In this document: positions 1 through 9,600 of the stretch, piece by piece
How positions within the stretch are numbered: position 1 is the first letter of the stretch
Layout of the letters: each line of letters begins with the position of its first letter
NCBI GenBank assembly: GCA_024280935.1
Contig: JAJRPE010000584.1
Coordinates: 1 to 32,087 of the forward strand
Source of the DNA: Candidatus Hydrogenedentota bacterium
GTDB lineage: Bacteria; Hydrogenedentota; Hydrogenedentia; Hydrogenedentales; JAEUWI01
DNA length: 32,087 bases
Direction of reading: 5' to 3'
The notes under the pieces: generated by a model
Databases searched by the model: none
What the model was told of the DNA's origin: nothing
The model's input: only the letters and a program-made list of their open reading frames with translations
Program-made: the position numbers and the translations under genes

Positions 1-241
1 AAAGCGTTGTGCCGCCAACGCCCGCACCGATAACGGAACCCAGCCCGATAACGAGGGTGTTGCGGACCGTGACCCACGCATACCCTTCGCGAAGCACGGC
101 GCTGTCCCACTGCAACAGGGCCTGCGCCAGAAGCCGCAACGTGGGATACAGTACGGTAAAACCAAGGATCACCGCGCAGACCACAAGCAGCCATCGGTCA
201 AGCGAGAACCGCCGCAGGGCATGGGATGGGTTAGAGAACAA
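1..241 (-). CDS. ABC transporter permease, N-terminal part (runs off the window)
   Basis: This frame is not in the ORF track because it is cut by the window start. Read on the minus strand it gives about 80 residues: a short basic leader (HALRRFSLDRW), a hydrophobic helix (LLVVCAVILGFTVLYPTLRLLAQAL), then WVTVRNTLVIGLGSVIGAG. The helix, a loop, then NTLxxGLGS pattern is typical of the first part of binding-protein-dependent permeases of the ferric-iron/thiamine/spermidine type, which form the inner-membrane channel of an ABC importer. The proposed TTG start lies 2 nt past the stop of the PilZ gene, so the two are probably co-transcribed. No good ribosome site is visible and the true start could lie slightly upstream, inside the PilZ gene. 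The substrate cannot be told from this fragment. Confidence 0.6.
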   Translation of the reverse strand, partial: MFSNPSHALRRFSLDRWLLVVCAVILGFTVLYPTLRLLAQALLQWDSAVLREGYAWVTVRNTLVIGLGSVIGAGVGGTTL

Positions 242-243
242 CG

Positions 244-609
244 CTAGTCGTTCACACCGTCCTCGACCGAGATGTCCTCCTCAACAAACTGACGAATAGC
301 TTCGTGCTCGTCGGGATCAATCTTCGTGAAGAGGATGGCTATCTTGAAGTGGTCGTCGCCCTGGTCGTCAGGATCGCAACGCACGACGATACCTTCGGCA
401 TCAATCCGATGGCCCAGAGGCGCGGGCAAATCCAGCGCGATGCGCATCTTGGTCATAAGCGGGACCGGCTTGATGGTGTGGCACAACACGCCATTGGCGC
501 TGATATTGTCCACGTGATTCAACACACCCGGGCCGGCCTCATCGACCAGTACCGGAAGCCCACGTCGGCTTCGGGGATAGCGCCGCCGCTCTTTTCCATC
601 TGCACGCAT
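244..609 (-). CDS. PilZ domain protein (c-di-GMP receptor type)
   Basis: Single-domain PilZ protein of about 121 residues. The two parts of the c-di-GMP binding signature are visible: the arginine motif near the N-terminus (RRRYPRSRR, containing RxxxR) and NISANG, matching (D/N)xSxxG. PilZ proteins bind cyclic di-GMP and transmit it to pili, flagella, EPS synthases or transcription. The ORF track starts at 624, but the ATG at 609 is preceded by GGAGAGG at good spacing whereas the one at 624 has no ribosome site, so I prefer 609. A candidate promoter lies just upstream (654-682). Downstream it abuts the ABC permease gene. The binding motifs look intact, so ligand binding is likely; the output partner is unknown. 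Confidence 0.85.
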   Translation of the reverse strand: MRADGKERRRYPRSRRGLPVLVDEAGPGVLNHVDNISANGVLCHTIKPVPLMTKMRIALDLPAPLGHRIDAEGIVVRCDPDDQGDDHFKIAILFTKIDPDEHEAIRQFVEEDISVEDGVND

Positions 610-653
610 ATATTGCCTCTCCATAAGTACGCTTACTGTTCAAGACTCGCTCT

Positions 654-682
654 ATGATATCGCACTATCGAGGGGAATGCAA
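654..682 (-). promoter_or_regulatory. Candidate sigma70 promoter for the PilZ gene
   Basis: Read on the minus strand: TTGCAT, 17-nt spacer, TATCAT. The -10 matches 5 of 6 consensus bases, the -35 only the TTG. Transcription would start near 647, leaving a short leader to the ATG at 609, which supports that start. Confidence 0.4.
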
Positions 683-683
683 C

Positions 684-717
684 GGCGGGAACGGCGACAC
701 GGTGGGAACGGCGACGC
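684..717. repeat. 17-bp tandem duplication
   Basis: Two adjacent 17-bp units sharing GGGAACGGCGAC and differing at two positions. It lies in the gap upstream of the PilZ promoter. No function is apparent. Confidence 0.6.
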
Positions 718-807
718 AGGGAATGTCAGACTTCCTGATCCCGGTGGAATTGGGTTTGGCACTTTTTTGACTCCAGCGTGGCAATCTTCAGGCGGGGAAA
801 AAGCTTC

Positions 808-915
808 GGGGTGCCACGGACAAGGGGCGATAGCCCTTGCCCGTGTTTGGAAAACATGTTTATTCGTCGGCCAAGGAGAAAACCATTGGTTGCGCTCACC
901 TTGTCCGTGACACCC
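808..915. repeat. 108-bp block bounded by 17-bp inverted repeats
   Basis: The left arm GGGTGCCACGGACAAGG is repeated inverted at the right end (CCTTGTCCGTGACACCC) with one mismatch. An inner hairpin (CAAGGGGCGATAGCCCTTG) sits by the left arm. The core GGGTGCCACGG recurs beside the MITE-like copy near 13.8-13.9 kb, suggesting a family of small palindromic intergenic elements. Confidence 0.6.
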
Positions 916-1289
916 AAAGCTTGTTTTTTGTGGCTGAAGTCGTTCTCATCGTGAGCGCTTGCGGCACTTGTTGTTCATATATGAACAACTTTCGACAACA
1001 AGCGATAGGCTCTCTATGACAACAGGTCCGAAACGGCTTTCCTCGTACAAGAGACACGTCCAATCCAGCGTGACCTGATGACCCTCAAAGAACTGTAATA
1101 GGCATTACATAGCCCTGATCCACCACCTAAAGGATTTTCTTCTCCAATGAGGCCTATGGAAAATACAAAACTGGCCCGGTTCCTGCTTTACACTTGCAGG
1201 TGGTCTTGGCAAATTGGCCAGAGATGGTCGAGGCTACGATGAACCACCTGCCAAAATAATTGATGTGCTGTGCTGTGTAATGTGCGAAA

Positions 1290-1319
1290 AAGGCCTTCCC
1301 CAAGTTTGGGGAAGGCCTT
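1290..1319 (-). terminator. Intrinsic terminator of folD
   Basis: Perfect 12-bp stem (AAGGCCTTCCCC paired with GGGGAAGGCCTT) with a 6-nt loop, followed on the minus strand by a run of T. It lies about 25 nt after the folD stop. Confidence 0.85.
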
Positions 1320-1345
1320 AATTATTGCTATAGTAGTATTTTTAA

Positions 1346-2236
1346 CTAATTGCTGCGGCGGGCTGCCTCCACCGTATTCTTCATGAGCATGGCAATGGTC
1401 ATGGGACCGACGCCGCCGGGCACGGGGGTAATGGCTTTAGCCTTCTTGCTTACGCTTTCAAAATCCACATCGCCCACGAGACGGCTGCCCGACTTCCTGG
1501 TCTTGTCGGGGATGCGATTGATGCCCACATCAATAACAATCACGCCCTCCTTGACCATGCGGCTTTTCACGAACTCGGGAATGCCAATGGCCGCGATAAG
1601 GATGTCGGCTTGTTTGGTGATGGCGGAGAGATTCTTCGTCCGCGAATGGCAGACCGTAACCGTCGCATTACCGCCCGGTGCCTTTTGCATGAGCAGGGCG
1701 GCAACGGGTTTTCCGACGATATTGGAACGGCCCAGGACGACCACGTGCTTGCCCGCCGGGTCGTAGCCGCTGCGGAGAAGCATCTCAATACACCCGGCGG
1801 GGGTGCAGGGCACAAAGCCTTCTTCTCCGTTAAGCAGTTTGCCTACGTTAAGCGGATGAAAGCCATCCACATCCTTCGCGGGGTCAACGGCATTGAGGAC
1901 TTTCTGTTCGTCGATATGTTCGGGAAGAGGCATCTGTACGAGGATGCCATGCACCTTCGGGTCGTCGTTGAGTTTTGCGATGAGATTCAACAGACGGCGC
2001 TCCGTACAGGTGACAGGCAAGTCGTGGGCATAGGAATTGATGCCCAGTTCCCCACAGATACGCCGTTTGCTCTTTACATAGACCTGGCTCGCGGGATCCT
2101 CCCCCACCAACACGACGGCCAGTCCCGGCGTTCGTTTGGCTTTCGCGACGGCGGACACGTCAACCTTGAGTTCGGCGCGGATTTCCGCCGAAAGCTCCTT
2201 GCCGGAAATTATTTTGGCGGTGCGATTTGGGGACAT
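1346..2236 (-). CDS. folD: Bifunctional methylenetetrahydrofolate dehydrogenase / methenyltetrahydrofolate cyclohydrolase
   Basis: FolD interconverts 5,10-methylene-, methenyl- and 10-formyl-tetrahydrofolate with NADP(H) in the cytoplasm, feeding one-carbon units to purine and formyl-Met synthesis. Family motifs are complete: the catalytic YVKSK (Tyr53, Lys57), VQMPLPEHI, the folate-site [15 protein letters not shown], the nucleotide loop [12 protein letters not shown] and the C-terminal [16 protein letters not shown]. From the ATG at 2236 the protein has 296 residues, the usual family length. The longer ORF to 2383 adds 49 residues without family similarity. The ATG at 2236 has AAGGA at suitable spacing, so I chose it. 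The gene is monocistronic, with a candidate promoter at 2334-2362 and a strong terminator. Confidence 0.97.
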   Translation of the reverse strand: MSPNRTAKIISGKELSAEIRAELKVDVSAVAKAKRTPGLAVVLVGEDPASQVYVKSKRRICGELGINSYAHDLPVTCTERRLLNLIAKLNDDPKVHGILVQMPLPEHIDEQKVLNAVDPAKDVDGFHPLNVGKLLNGEEGFVPCTPAGCIEMLLRSGYDPAGKHVVVLGRSNIVGKPVAALLMQKAPGGNATVTVCHSRTKNLSAITKQADILIAAIGIPEFVKSRMVKEGVIVIDVGINRIPDKTRKSGSRLVGDVDFESVSKKAKAITPVPGGVGPMTIAMLMKNTVEAARRSN

Positions 2237-2333
2237 GACGACCGTTCCTTTTGGAGGTTGGTGATGGAATAGAGAGCCGAAACAGCGTGGAAAGCCCAGT
2301 GGAAGGATATGCCGTGCGCCTTCAAGCCCCGCC

Positions 2334-2362
2334 ATTCTAGCCTGTGTACGTACGCAGTGCAA
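2334..2362 (-). promoter_or_regulatory. Candidate sigma70 promoter for folD
   Basis: On the minus strand: TTGCAC, 17-nt spacer, TAGAAT (5 of 6 at -10). Transcription would begin near 2327, about 90 nt before the chosen folD start. The upstream extension of the folD ORF crosses this site, which further argues against the longer start. Confidence 0.45.
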
Positions 2363-2454
2363 AAAAACAAGCGTGCGCCTCAACCGTCTGCGGTTGATTT
2401 ATGTTGGTGCGCTCCTCCCCTTTCCCTGTAAGATGAAGAAAAAAGGAGAATGTC

Positions 2455-4764
2455 GTGAAGCGTTTATTCGCCCCCCTTCTTTATTTGGCCCCCCTGTTAT
2501 TCTTGTTCCACGGAACCATCGCGTGGGCGCAGCCATTTCCGATTGCGACCGGTGGGGAAGCTTCTACAGGCTTGGTCATAGACCCTCAAATCGACGTGGC
2601 GGTGCGTGACGATTTCCTACGGATCTTGCGATCCGCGACGGGTGCCGATTTCCAGGTCGTGGCGGGTGGGTCGGCGAAAGCCTCGCTCATCGTCGGCACG
2701 AAGAATTTTGCGCCCTTTGCCGGAAAATACGACGGCCTCTCGGAGCAGGACACTTTTCAGATTACGCACGATGGGGAGAATCTTCACCTTGTCGGCGCTA
2801 CACCCCAGGCGACGCAACACGCTATCTACACCTTCCTCAATGATCTGGGATGCCGATGGTTCATGCCGGGCGGCATTGGCGAAGTCATTCCCACAGCGCC
2901 AAATCTGGTCTGGACGGCTGAACCACGTATTGAGCGACCGGACTTTGAGTTTCGCGAACTGTGGTGGGCCTTCGGGGGGCCGCCAGAGACCGCCGTCGAT
3001 TTCCGGTGGTGGCTGCGGCGCAATCGCGCAAGCGGACGGCGCGTGGCCCATGGGCACAATCTTACAAATACGGTTTCTCCCAAGAAGTATTTTGATTCTC
3101 ATCCCGAGTATTACGCCTTGGTCGACGGAACGCGCCAACCCACCCAGCTTTGCACGTCAAACCCGGAGGTCATTCGCCTGAGCATCGAGCATATCACCGC
3201 GTACTTCGACCAACACCCCGAAGCCATGAGCTACTCCTTGTGTCCAGACGACAACAAGGATTTCTGCGAATGCGATGCCTGCACCACCCTCGACACCGGC
3301 CAACGCGAGTCGGAGGATCTGGGCGGCCACCCCATCCTGACGGACCGCCTCATGGTCTACCTCAATGCCGTCGCACAGGGCATACAGGATAAGCATCCCG
3401 GCAAGATGGTGACCAACTACGCCTATGTCAATTATTCGACGCCGCCCGTCCGCGAAAAGGTAGATCCCCATGTCGCCATTGTGCTGACCACCAGCGTGTA
3501 CTGTTCTGCCCACAGCATTGGCGACGAGAACTGCGCCTCGCGAAAAACGATGTATCGTGATCTCGCGGGTTGGACGGAGGCCTGCGATCATGTCTACATC
3601 TACGAATACGACCCGACCCCTTTCAACGCCGAACTGCCCTGGCCCATGTACGGTAGCCACGCACGGGCCATGCCGGTCTACAAGGCCTTGGGTACGCGGG
3701 GCTTTTCCTATGAGGGGCACAACTCCTGGGCCACGCTCTTCCCCAATTTCTACGTGTCCGCACGGATGATGTGGGATGCCGATCAGGATTATGACGCGCT
3801 CCTGGACGACCTCTGCGAAAAATTCTTTGGTGCCGCCGCCGCGCCGATGCGTGCGTATTACGAGAGTATGGATGCCGCCATACGAAAGGTGCCACAGAAA
3901 GTCGAATGGGGACAGAAAGACTACCCGCGCATCTTTTCGCCAGCGGTGATGGTGGCGTGCCAACGTCACCTCGCCTCGGCCATGGATTCGGCAGAAACGC
4001 CCGAAACGAAGGCACGCGTGGAGATGGTCTCCATGGGATTCGCCTACCTCGAAAGCTACCTTGTCTGCCGCGACGCCGCCAAGGGTGATACGCCTTACGA
4101 TGACTACAAGAAGGCACGGACCCGTTGCGAATCTCTCATTGACAAGCTGCATGATCTCAATGCGGACTTCATCATGGAGAAGGTCGCCAAGGACTACCTG
4201 CAGCGCGAACTCGGAAATTACGAAAGCCGCTGGTACGCCTCGGAGATGGGACTCATAAACCAATGGATGATGATTGGACCTTTTTATAACACAGCACGCC
4301 GGGGCCACGACGCGGTGTATGCGCCGGAGCAAAATATCGACTTTTCAAAGCCTTCTGCGGGCATGGGTGGAAAGGAGATCGCGTGGTTCGAGTTTCGCGG
4401 CCAATCCTGGCAGGGCATGATTGACCTTGTCGCCCTGATTGGCCCCATTGATTGGGGGACAACCTACGCGGTCTGCTACGTCACGTCGCCCCTTGAACAA
4501 AACGTGCAATTTCGCATGGGCAGCAACGACTCCGTGAAAGTGTGGCTCAACGACGAGGAAGTGTGGGACAACCCGATCCACGGGGGCAGGAGTCTGGGGC
4601 TGGACGACGACATCGTCCCCGTGACCCTCCCAGCGGGCACCTCGCGGATCATGCTCAAGGTCAGTAACCTCGGCAATAACTGGGGATTCTGCTTCCGCAT
4701 TACCAACACGCAGGGCGACGGAATTAAGGGGCTGCATACCGGGTTGATGCCGCCGTCAGAATAG
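2455..4764 (+). CDS. Secreted DUF4838-family protein (glycoside-hydrolase-like)
   Basis: Protein of 769 residues starting at GTG, with AAAAGGAG 7 nt upstream. A signal peptide is clear (basic MKR, a long hydrophobic core, cleavage probably after AWA). Residues about 30-150 resemble the small alpha/beta domain that precedes the barrel in GH20/GH67-type enzymes, ending in AIYTFLNDLGCRWFMPG. Residues about 180-460 match the DUF4838 pattern, with SLCPDDNKDFCECDAC and several Trp/Tyr-rich stretches. From about 590 on there is a separate beta-rich module (WMMIGPFYN ... VKVWLNDEEVWDN ... ILKVSN-like) resembling carbohydrate-binding or PA14-like domains. It probably acts on polysaccharide outside the cytoplasm; no enzymatic activity can be assigned. 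It stands alone, without sulfatases or a TonB receptor beside it. Confidence 0.85.
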   Translation: MKRLFAPLLYLAPLLFLFHGTIAWAQPFPIATGGEASTGLVIDPQIDVAVRDDFLRILRSATGADFQVVAGGSAKASLIVGTKNFAPFAGKYDGLSEQDTFQITHDGENLHLVGATPQATQHAIYTFLNDLGCRWFMPGGIGEVIPTAPNLVWTAEPRIERPDFEFRELWWAFGGPPETAVDFRWWLRRNRASGRRVAHGHNLTNTVSPKKYFDSHPEYYALVDGTRQPTQLCTSNPEVIRLSIEHITAYFDQHPEAMSYSLCPDDNKDFCECDACTTLDTGQRESEDLGGHPILTDRLMVYLNAVAQGIQDKHPGKMVTNYAYVNYSTPPVREKVDPHVAIVLTTSVYCSAHSIGDENCASRKTMYRDLAGWTEACDHVYIYEYDPTPFNAELPWPMYGSHARAMPVYKALGTRGFSYEGHNSWATLFPNFYVSARMMWDADQDYDALLDDLCEKFFGAAAAPMRAYYESMDAAIRKVPQKVEWGQKDYPRIFSPAVMVACQRHLASAMDSAETPETKARVEMVSMGFAYLESYLVCRDAAKGDTPYDDYKKARTRCESLIDKLHDLNADFIMEKVAKDYLQRELGNYESRWYASEMGLINQWMMIGPFYNTARRGHDAVYAPEQNIDFSKPSAGMGGKEIAWFEFRGQSWQGMIDLVALIGPIDWGTTYAVCYVTSPLEQNVQFRMGSNDSVKVWLNDEEVWDNPIHGGRSLGLDDDIVPVTLPAGTSRIMLKVSNLGNNWGFCFRITNTQGDGIKGLHTGLMPPSE

Positions 4765-5512
4765 TTGTTCAAGGCCCTTCCGTATAGCCGCCGCCCGATA
4801 AGGGGTACGACGCAGGGAACGCAAACAGTACGTGTTCACAGACCGCTACGTGAAAGGGGGTTGGGCATTCCTGCCCGGCATAGGGCGCACGTGGGTGTTG
4901 AAACCGCACGTAGCGTTCGTGATGATGCGTTGATCACCCAAGACGATGCCTCGTGTTCTTTTCGGTGGATCCCAAGTGGGCATGTGTGCCAATAGCGGGT
5001 TGTATGTCCGGCGGACCCTTTATGTCGGGCCGGAAAGCCCAACCCCCTTTCCCGTAACGAGTAATGGTTTTTCAGTCGCTTGCCGACTTAGAAACCTCGG
5101 TGTACTGAGCGCGTGGTGCTTAAAAGGACGGCTACAAGTACCAGCCGTGCCGCACGATCCCCAAAAGGCGAGTATCAACGAGCCCTGACGGGTTCGTGCG
5201 CTGGCGCAAAGCAGTCTTCCTGAGAGTGAGAAGGACGGGATTACGCAGCGCGCGTACGGCGGTGTTTTGGGGAGTATCACGGTGCGGTTGCTCAAAACGC
5301 ACGAACCCTCGTACCTCGGGATCGCGCGGCACGTCCGCTAGGGCCGATGTCCACATAGTCGGTGCAGTGTTTTACGGCGCAGCCGTTTAGTTCAACGCTT
5401 ACCGCAAATACAATAGCGAAATCGAATCAGCCTACGGCAATGCCAAGACCTTTCCGCCTGTGATTGCGCACCGTCATATGCGTACGTCAACGCACCCATT
5501 CGGTGTCAATCG
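4765..5512. other. Repeat-filled intergenic region between convergent genes
   Basis: The ORFs listed here read through repeats on both strands and none looks like a gene. The region holds a MITE-like element (4853-5050) and, downstream, weaker inverted repeats: GGGTTCGTGCG near 5190 pairs with CGCACGAACCC near 5298, and a CCCCAAAA stretch near 5155 is mirrored near 5265. No obvious terminator for either flanking gene is visible. Confidence 0.6.
4853..5050. mobile_element. MITE-like element, copy 1 (198 bp, non-coding)
   Basis: Starts AAAGGGGGTTGGGCATTCCT and ends with its near-perfect inverse; the terminal inverted repeats are about 30 bp, with weaker inverted similarity for about 5 bp more on each side. 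The whole element aligns end to end, on the opposite strand, with 13605-13803; by eye roughly three quarters of positions agree and the ends are best conserved. It is too small to encode a transposase, as expected of a miniature inverted-repeat element mobilised in trans. No clear target-site duplication is seen. Confidence 0.7.
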
Positions 5513-6643
5513 TTACCGCGCCAACAGGTCCTCGTAGAGGGCTTTCACCATCCTGGCCTGGGGCGCGAGCGCGTAACGCTTTTCGGCGAGATGGCGGGCA
5601 TTCTTGCCCATGGCCTGTCGCCGTTTCGGGTTGTTGCCGAGTTCGCGGATGGCGCTCAAGAGGGCGTCCGCGCTGCCATCGGTGACGAGGCCACTTTTTC
5701 CGTCCACCACGATCTCCCGCAGCATACCCCGGTCCGCCACAATGAGGGGTTTGCCCATGGACAGAATCTCGCGCGCGGCACGGCAGGTGCCGTCGCTTCC
5801 AGGCACAAGGTAAACACCGATATCCATGGCCTGAATGGCCGCCACAAGGTCGTCCCCTTCGACGTAGCCCGTGATATGAACATGGTCGGCGATTCGCATG
5901 TCACGGGCGGGTTCTTCCACGACGATTTTCTGGTTGGTGCCCCGCCCCACAATGACAAGATGGGCATTGGGCATGGCATCGATGAGCTGGCGCATCGCCT
6001 GAAGCAGGTCCTCAAAGTGACGGTGGGTCTGCATGCGGGCCACGATTCCCACCACGTAGGCATCGTCGGGGATACCCATTGTTGCACGGGTATCGCCTTG
6101 AATTCGCCCAGGCTCAAAGCGTTTCGTATCGATGGCACCCGGCACGAAGGCCAGTTGTTCGGAGGCCAGGCCGAACGCCTCGGTGTCGTGTCGCAAAGCA
6201 ATTTTGGAAGGCTCCAGCAAGAGATCGGTTTGTTGCAACAGATTGTGGTGGCGTCGATCCGCCTCGAATCCCAAACCTTCGTAGCTCGAACGCACCAGCG
6301 GTGTGCCCGTTGTACCTGCCAACGCGTAACGGGCAATCTCGTGGTCATTGTCAAGGTGGCAATGGAGCAAGTCGAAGGGCGTTTTCCTGAGGAAGCGACG
6401 CATCCGAAAAACGTCCAGAAAATCTTTGATGACGTGGCGGTGCTTTCGCAGGTGAAAATCGAGGATGGGTTCGATGCCCCGTGCGCGGGCCGACTCCACC
6501 ACCATGTTCACCGAGTTGCCCGAATCGGGCGCACAGGCAAATTCTATCTCTACGCCCTGGTCCCGCAGGGCGCAACAAAGGTTCAGGGCCGGTTCGGCCG
6601 GCCCGGTCCATTTACAGTTGCTGAAGAGATGGAGCACCTTCAT
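5513..6643 (-). CDS. Glycosyltransferase, GT4-like (GT-B fold)
   Basis: Protein of 376 residues, a normal length for GT4. The N-terminal Rossmann half begins MKVLHLFSNCKWTGPAEPALNLC, a typical acceptor-domain opening. The C-terminal donor half contains VVGIVARMQTHRHFEDLLQA, LVIVGRG, ITGYVEGDDLVA and SDGTCRAAREILSMGKPLI. The last corresponds to the GT4 E(x7)E nucleotide-sugar motif with Asp in the first position. Such enzymes transfer a sugar from a nucleotide donor to lipid-linked or cell-surface glycans on the cytoplasmic side. Its ATG overlaps the smc stop (ATGA), so it is probably translationally coupled to smc. The EPS operon lies 12 kb away; whether this enzyme serves it is unknown. Confidence 0.9.
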   Translation of the reverse strand: MKVLHLFSNCKWTGPAEPALNLCCALRDQGVEIEFACAPDSGNSVNMVVESARARGIEPILDFHLRKHRHVIKDFLDVFRMRRFLRKTPFDLLHCHLDNDHEIARYALAGTTGTPLVRSSYEGLGFEADRRHHNLLQQTDLLLEPSKIALRHDTEAFGLASEQLAFVPGAIDTKRFEPGRIQGDTRATMGIPDDAYVVGIVARMQTHRHFEDLLQAMRQLIDAMPNAHLVIVGRGTNQKIVVEEPARDMRIADHVHITGYVEGDDLVAAIQAMDIGVYLVPGSDGTCRAAREILSMGKPLIVADRGMLREIVVDGKSGLVTDGSADALLSAIRELGNNPKRRQAMGKNARHLAEKRYALAPQARMVKALYEDLLAR

Positions 6644-9600
6644 GCTGCGGGTTCGTCTTCGACATCCTCAAACTTAACGGACACGAGTTGAGACACGCCT
6701 AATTCCTGTTGTGTAACGCCGAAAATAGCGTCGGCTTGGGCCATGGTCTGCTTGTTGTGGGTGATGATGATGAATTGGCTGTTCGCCGTAAAATCATCCA
6801 CCAACTCCAGGAAGCGGCCCACGTTGGCATCATCCAGAGGGGCATCGACCTCGTCCAGCACGCAGAAGGGACTGGGCTTGGCGGTGAAAATACTGAAGAG
6901 CAGGGCGATGGCCGTCATGGCCTGTTCGCCACCGGAAAGGAGCGAAATGGTCTGGGGCTTCTTCCCGGGAGGCCGCGCCTCGATTTCGATGCCGCTCTCC
7001 AGGGGGTCGTCCTCGTCGAGAAGGTAGATTCGTGCCTGGCCGCCGTTGAAAAGCCGCCGGAAGTAATTCTTGAAACACTCGGCGACCTGGTTGAAGGTAT
7101 CCATAAAGAGTTTTCGGATGGTGACATCGATGCGCTCCACCACGCCCAGCAGGGTTTCCTTGGCCTTACGCAAATCTTCCTCCTGGGTGCAGAGAAACTC
7201 ATCGCGCTTTTCGAGAGACTCGTACTCTTCGATAGCCATGAGGTTCACCGTGCCGAGGCGCTGGAGATCCTTGCGGTGTTGCTTAATGAGGGCCTCCCGT
7301 TCTTTCTCATCGTACTCATCGTGGCCCACATCCTTTTCTTCGAGGGAGGCCAGCGCCAAGTTGTATTCCGAAAGAATTCGCTCCTGGAAAAAGGCCACCC
7401 GATCCTCGCGATGAGATAGATCCAATTCGAGGCTGTGTACTTCTTTCTGTGCTTTGGCGCTTTCGGTGCGGAGTTCCTTGAGGGAGCGGGCCAGGGTATT
7501 GGCTTCCACGTTGAGTCCGTTCTGCTCCTTCTGGGCCTCCAGTACTTTGTCGTGGGCCTCTTCCTTCGTTTCAGAGAGGGCCTTAGCCCGTTCCAACTGA
7601 TCGGCGATACCTGCTTCCAGGTCCCGGGCCTTGATGGCCAAATCCTTCATCATATCGTCGCGCCTGGCGGCCTCGCCGAGGGCTTCCTGATACTCCCGCG
7701 CTTCGCGCAACTGGTTGCGCTCGGCCTCTTCCAATTGCTGTGTCAGCGAAGCGACTTTGATGCGCAATTCGCCCAACGCATCGCTGCACGCCGACAGGGC
7801 GGCACGCATTTTCGCGGCAGCTTCCTGGGCCTCGGCCTGTTCCTGTTGAATCTTGTCGTCTTCGCCATCCATGGAACTCATCCGATCCTGGGCATCAACC
7901 CGGCGCTTTTCCAACGCCTCCCGCTGTGCCAACAGGTGATCGCGCTGCTCGCCAAGCTGGGAGCCGGAACTGGTCAAGGTATCGACTTCGGTCGAAAGCC
8001 GGGCGATTTCCACACCCGCCTTGTTCATGCGTTGACGAAAGCCGTTTTCGCTTTCTTCCAGCGTCTTTACCCGTGCCGAAAGTTCCTGGAGGGTGGTCGT
8101 CATTTGCTGGGCGTGTTGCACGAGGGTGTTGATGCGGCCCGTCGCTTTTTGGACGGAAGCCTCCAACTCGTCGATCTCGGCGCTGCGGCCCAACATGCCG
8201 CTGTTGTCGTGGCGGGTGCGACCACCGGTTACCGCGCCGGAGGAGGTCACGATTTCGCCTTCCAGGGTAACCAGCCGGGGAAAACGGCGCTCGGAGCGGG
8301 CGATACGAATGGCATCGTCGATAGTTTCAACGATCATCGTGTTGTACAGAAGATATTCCAGGGCGGGCATGATGCGCACATCGCTCTGGACGTAGTTGAT
8401 CGCCTGGCCAATGACACCCGGCGAACCCCGAAGGGCACCACTGTCATCCCGGTTGCTGCTGCGGATCGTGTCCAGCGGCAGAAAGGTCACCCGGCCGGCA
8501 CGGTGCTTCTTCAGGAAGTTCACTGCCGATTTGGCCGCATCGGCTTCCTCGCAGATGATGTTATTGATGTTGCCGCCCAGGGCCGCTTCGATGGCCCGGC
8601 TGTATTCCTTGTCCGTGGAAATCAGGTCGCCCACCGGTCCGATGATGCCGTCCACTTCGGGCATTTCGTGCTGGCGCGCCTTCATGATGGCCTTTACGCC
8701 CGTCGCAAAGCCCTCGTAGTTGTCGCGCAGCTCGCGGAGAGAGCGCATGCGTGCTTCATCGCTACTTTTCTTTTCCCGGAGGCGCTGCCATTCTTCGTTG
8801 GCCGTCTTCATGTCCTCGGCAATCTTGCGGTGCTTTTCCTGGTTGCCCTGGCGCTGCTCCACCGTTTCGGTGAGCTGTTTCTGCACGTCGATTTCTTCTT
8901 TTTGCGCGGTCTGAAGCTGGGTGGACAAGTCCTCGTGGCGCGTGTTTTGGACTTTCTGCCGACCAAATATGCCCTCAAGCTGGTCGTCAATATTTTTCAA
9001 GCTCACACTGGCCGTTTCGAGGTCGGTCTGGGTCTTATTGCGCGAGTTAATGGTCTCCAGCGTGCGGGTGCGCACCGCCTCCACCTTTTTGTCGGCCTCG
9101 GTCACAGCAACTTCGGCCGCAGCGTATTCTTCCTGCTTATCCTTGAGCGCTGTTTCCGCACCGTTGATTTCCTGGGTCAACTCCGTGCTCTTGTTGCCTG
9201 TTTCGCCTTGGACCCCTTTGACGGACTCCGCCCGTTTCAGGAAATCCTCTTTCTCCTTTTGGGCCTGGGCGCTCTGGGTTTTGGAGAAATCGATTTCCTT
9301 GCGAATGAGGGCGATCTCGCTTTCGATCTTCTCCATCTCGGAATCGACCTGGTATTCACCATCGCGACGGGCCATGAGCATGCGCTCCAGTTCGACCCGT
9401 TTCAGGCCCAACTCTTCCTGGCGTGCTTCCATGGTGCTCGTTTCCGCCGAGGCCGTTTCATAGGTCTTTTCGGCGATGGCGAAACGCTCTTTCAGATCGT
9501 CGATCTGGCCGCTCAGTTCGTTGTATTGAAGCCACGCATTGCGCACTTCCAGTTCGCGAAGGGCCTCGCTCAGTTCACGGTGCCGAATAGCCGCATTCAC

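Larger units (their letters stand above)
610..1289. other. Intergenic region between the PilZ gene and folD
   Basis: Both neighbouring genes lie on the minus strand, so the PilZ promoter is at the low-coordinate end and the folD terminator at the other. The region holds the 17-bp tandem repeat, an inverted-repeat-bounded block (808-915) and otherwise no convincing gene. A 44-codon open stretch around 1128-1260 could be a decayed remnant, but I recognise nothing in it. Confidence 0.6.

Noticed and set aside
756-771. TGGCACTTTTTTGACT as a sigma54 promoter
   Set aside because: The -24 half is good, but the required GC at -12 is missing and no gene follows on that strand for over 1.6 kb.
1128-1262. 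44-codon open frame (FSNEAYGKYKTG...) between the PilZ gene and folD
   Set aside because: It has no start codon at its head, no ribosome site and no recognised family. It may be a decayed gene fragment but cannot be supported.
5391-5530. Protein-like stretch FNAYRKYNSEIESAYGNAK near the end of the glycosyltransferase gene
   Set aside because: A stop codon directly precedes it and no start is present. It is short enough to be chance, or at most a remnant.
5591-6691. 366-residue plus-strand ORF opposite the glycosyltransferase
   Set aside because: The minus-strand product is a clear GT4-type enzyme that overlaps smc by ATGA; this frame is its shadow.
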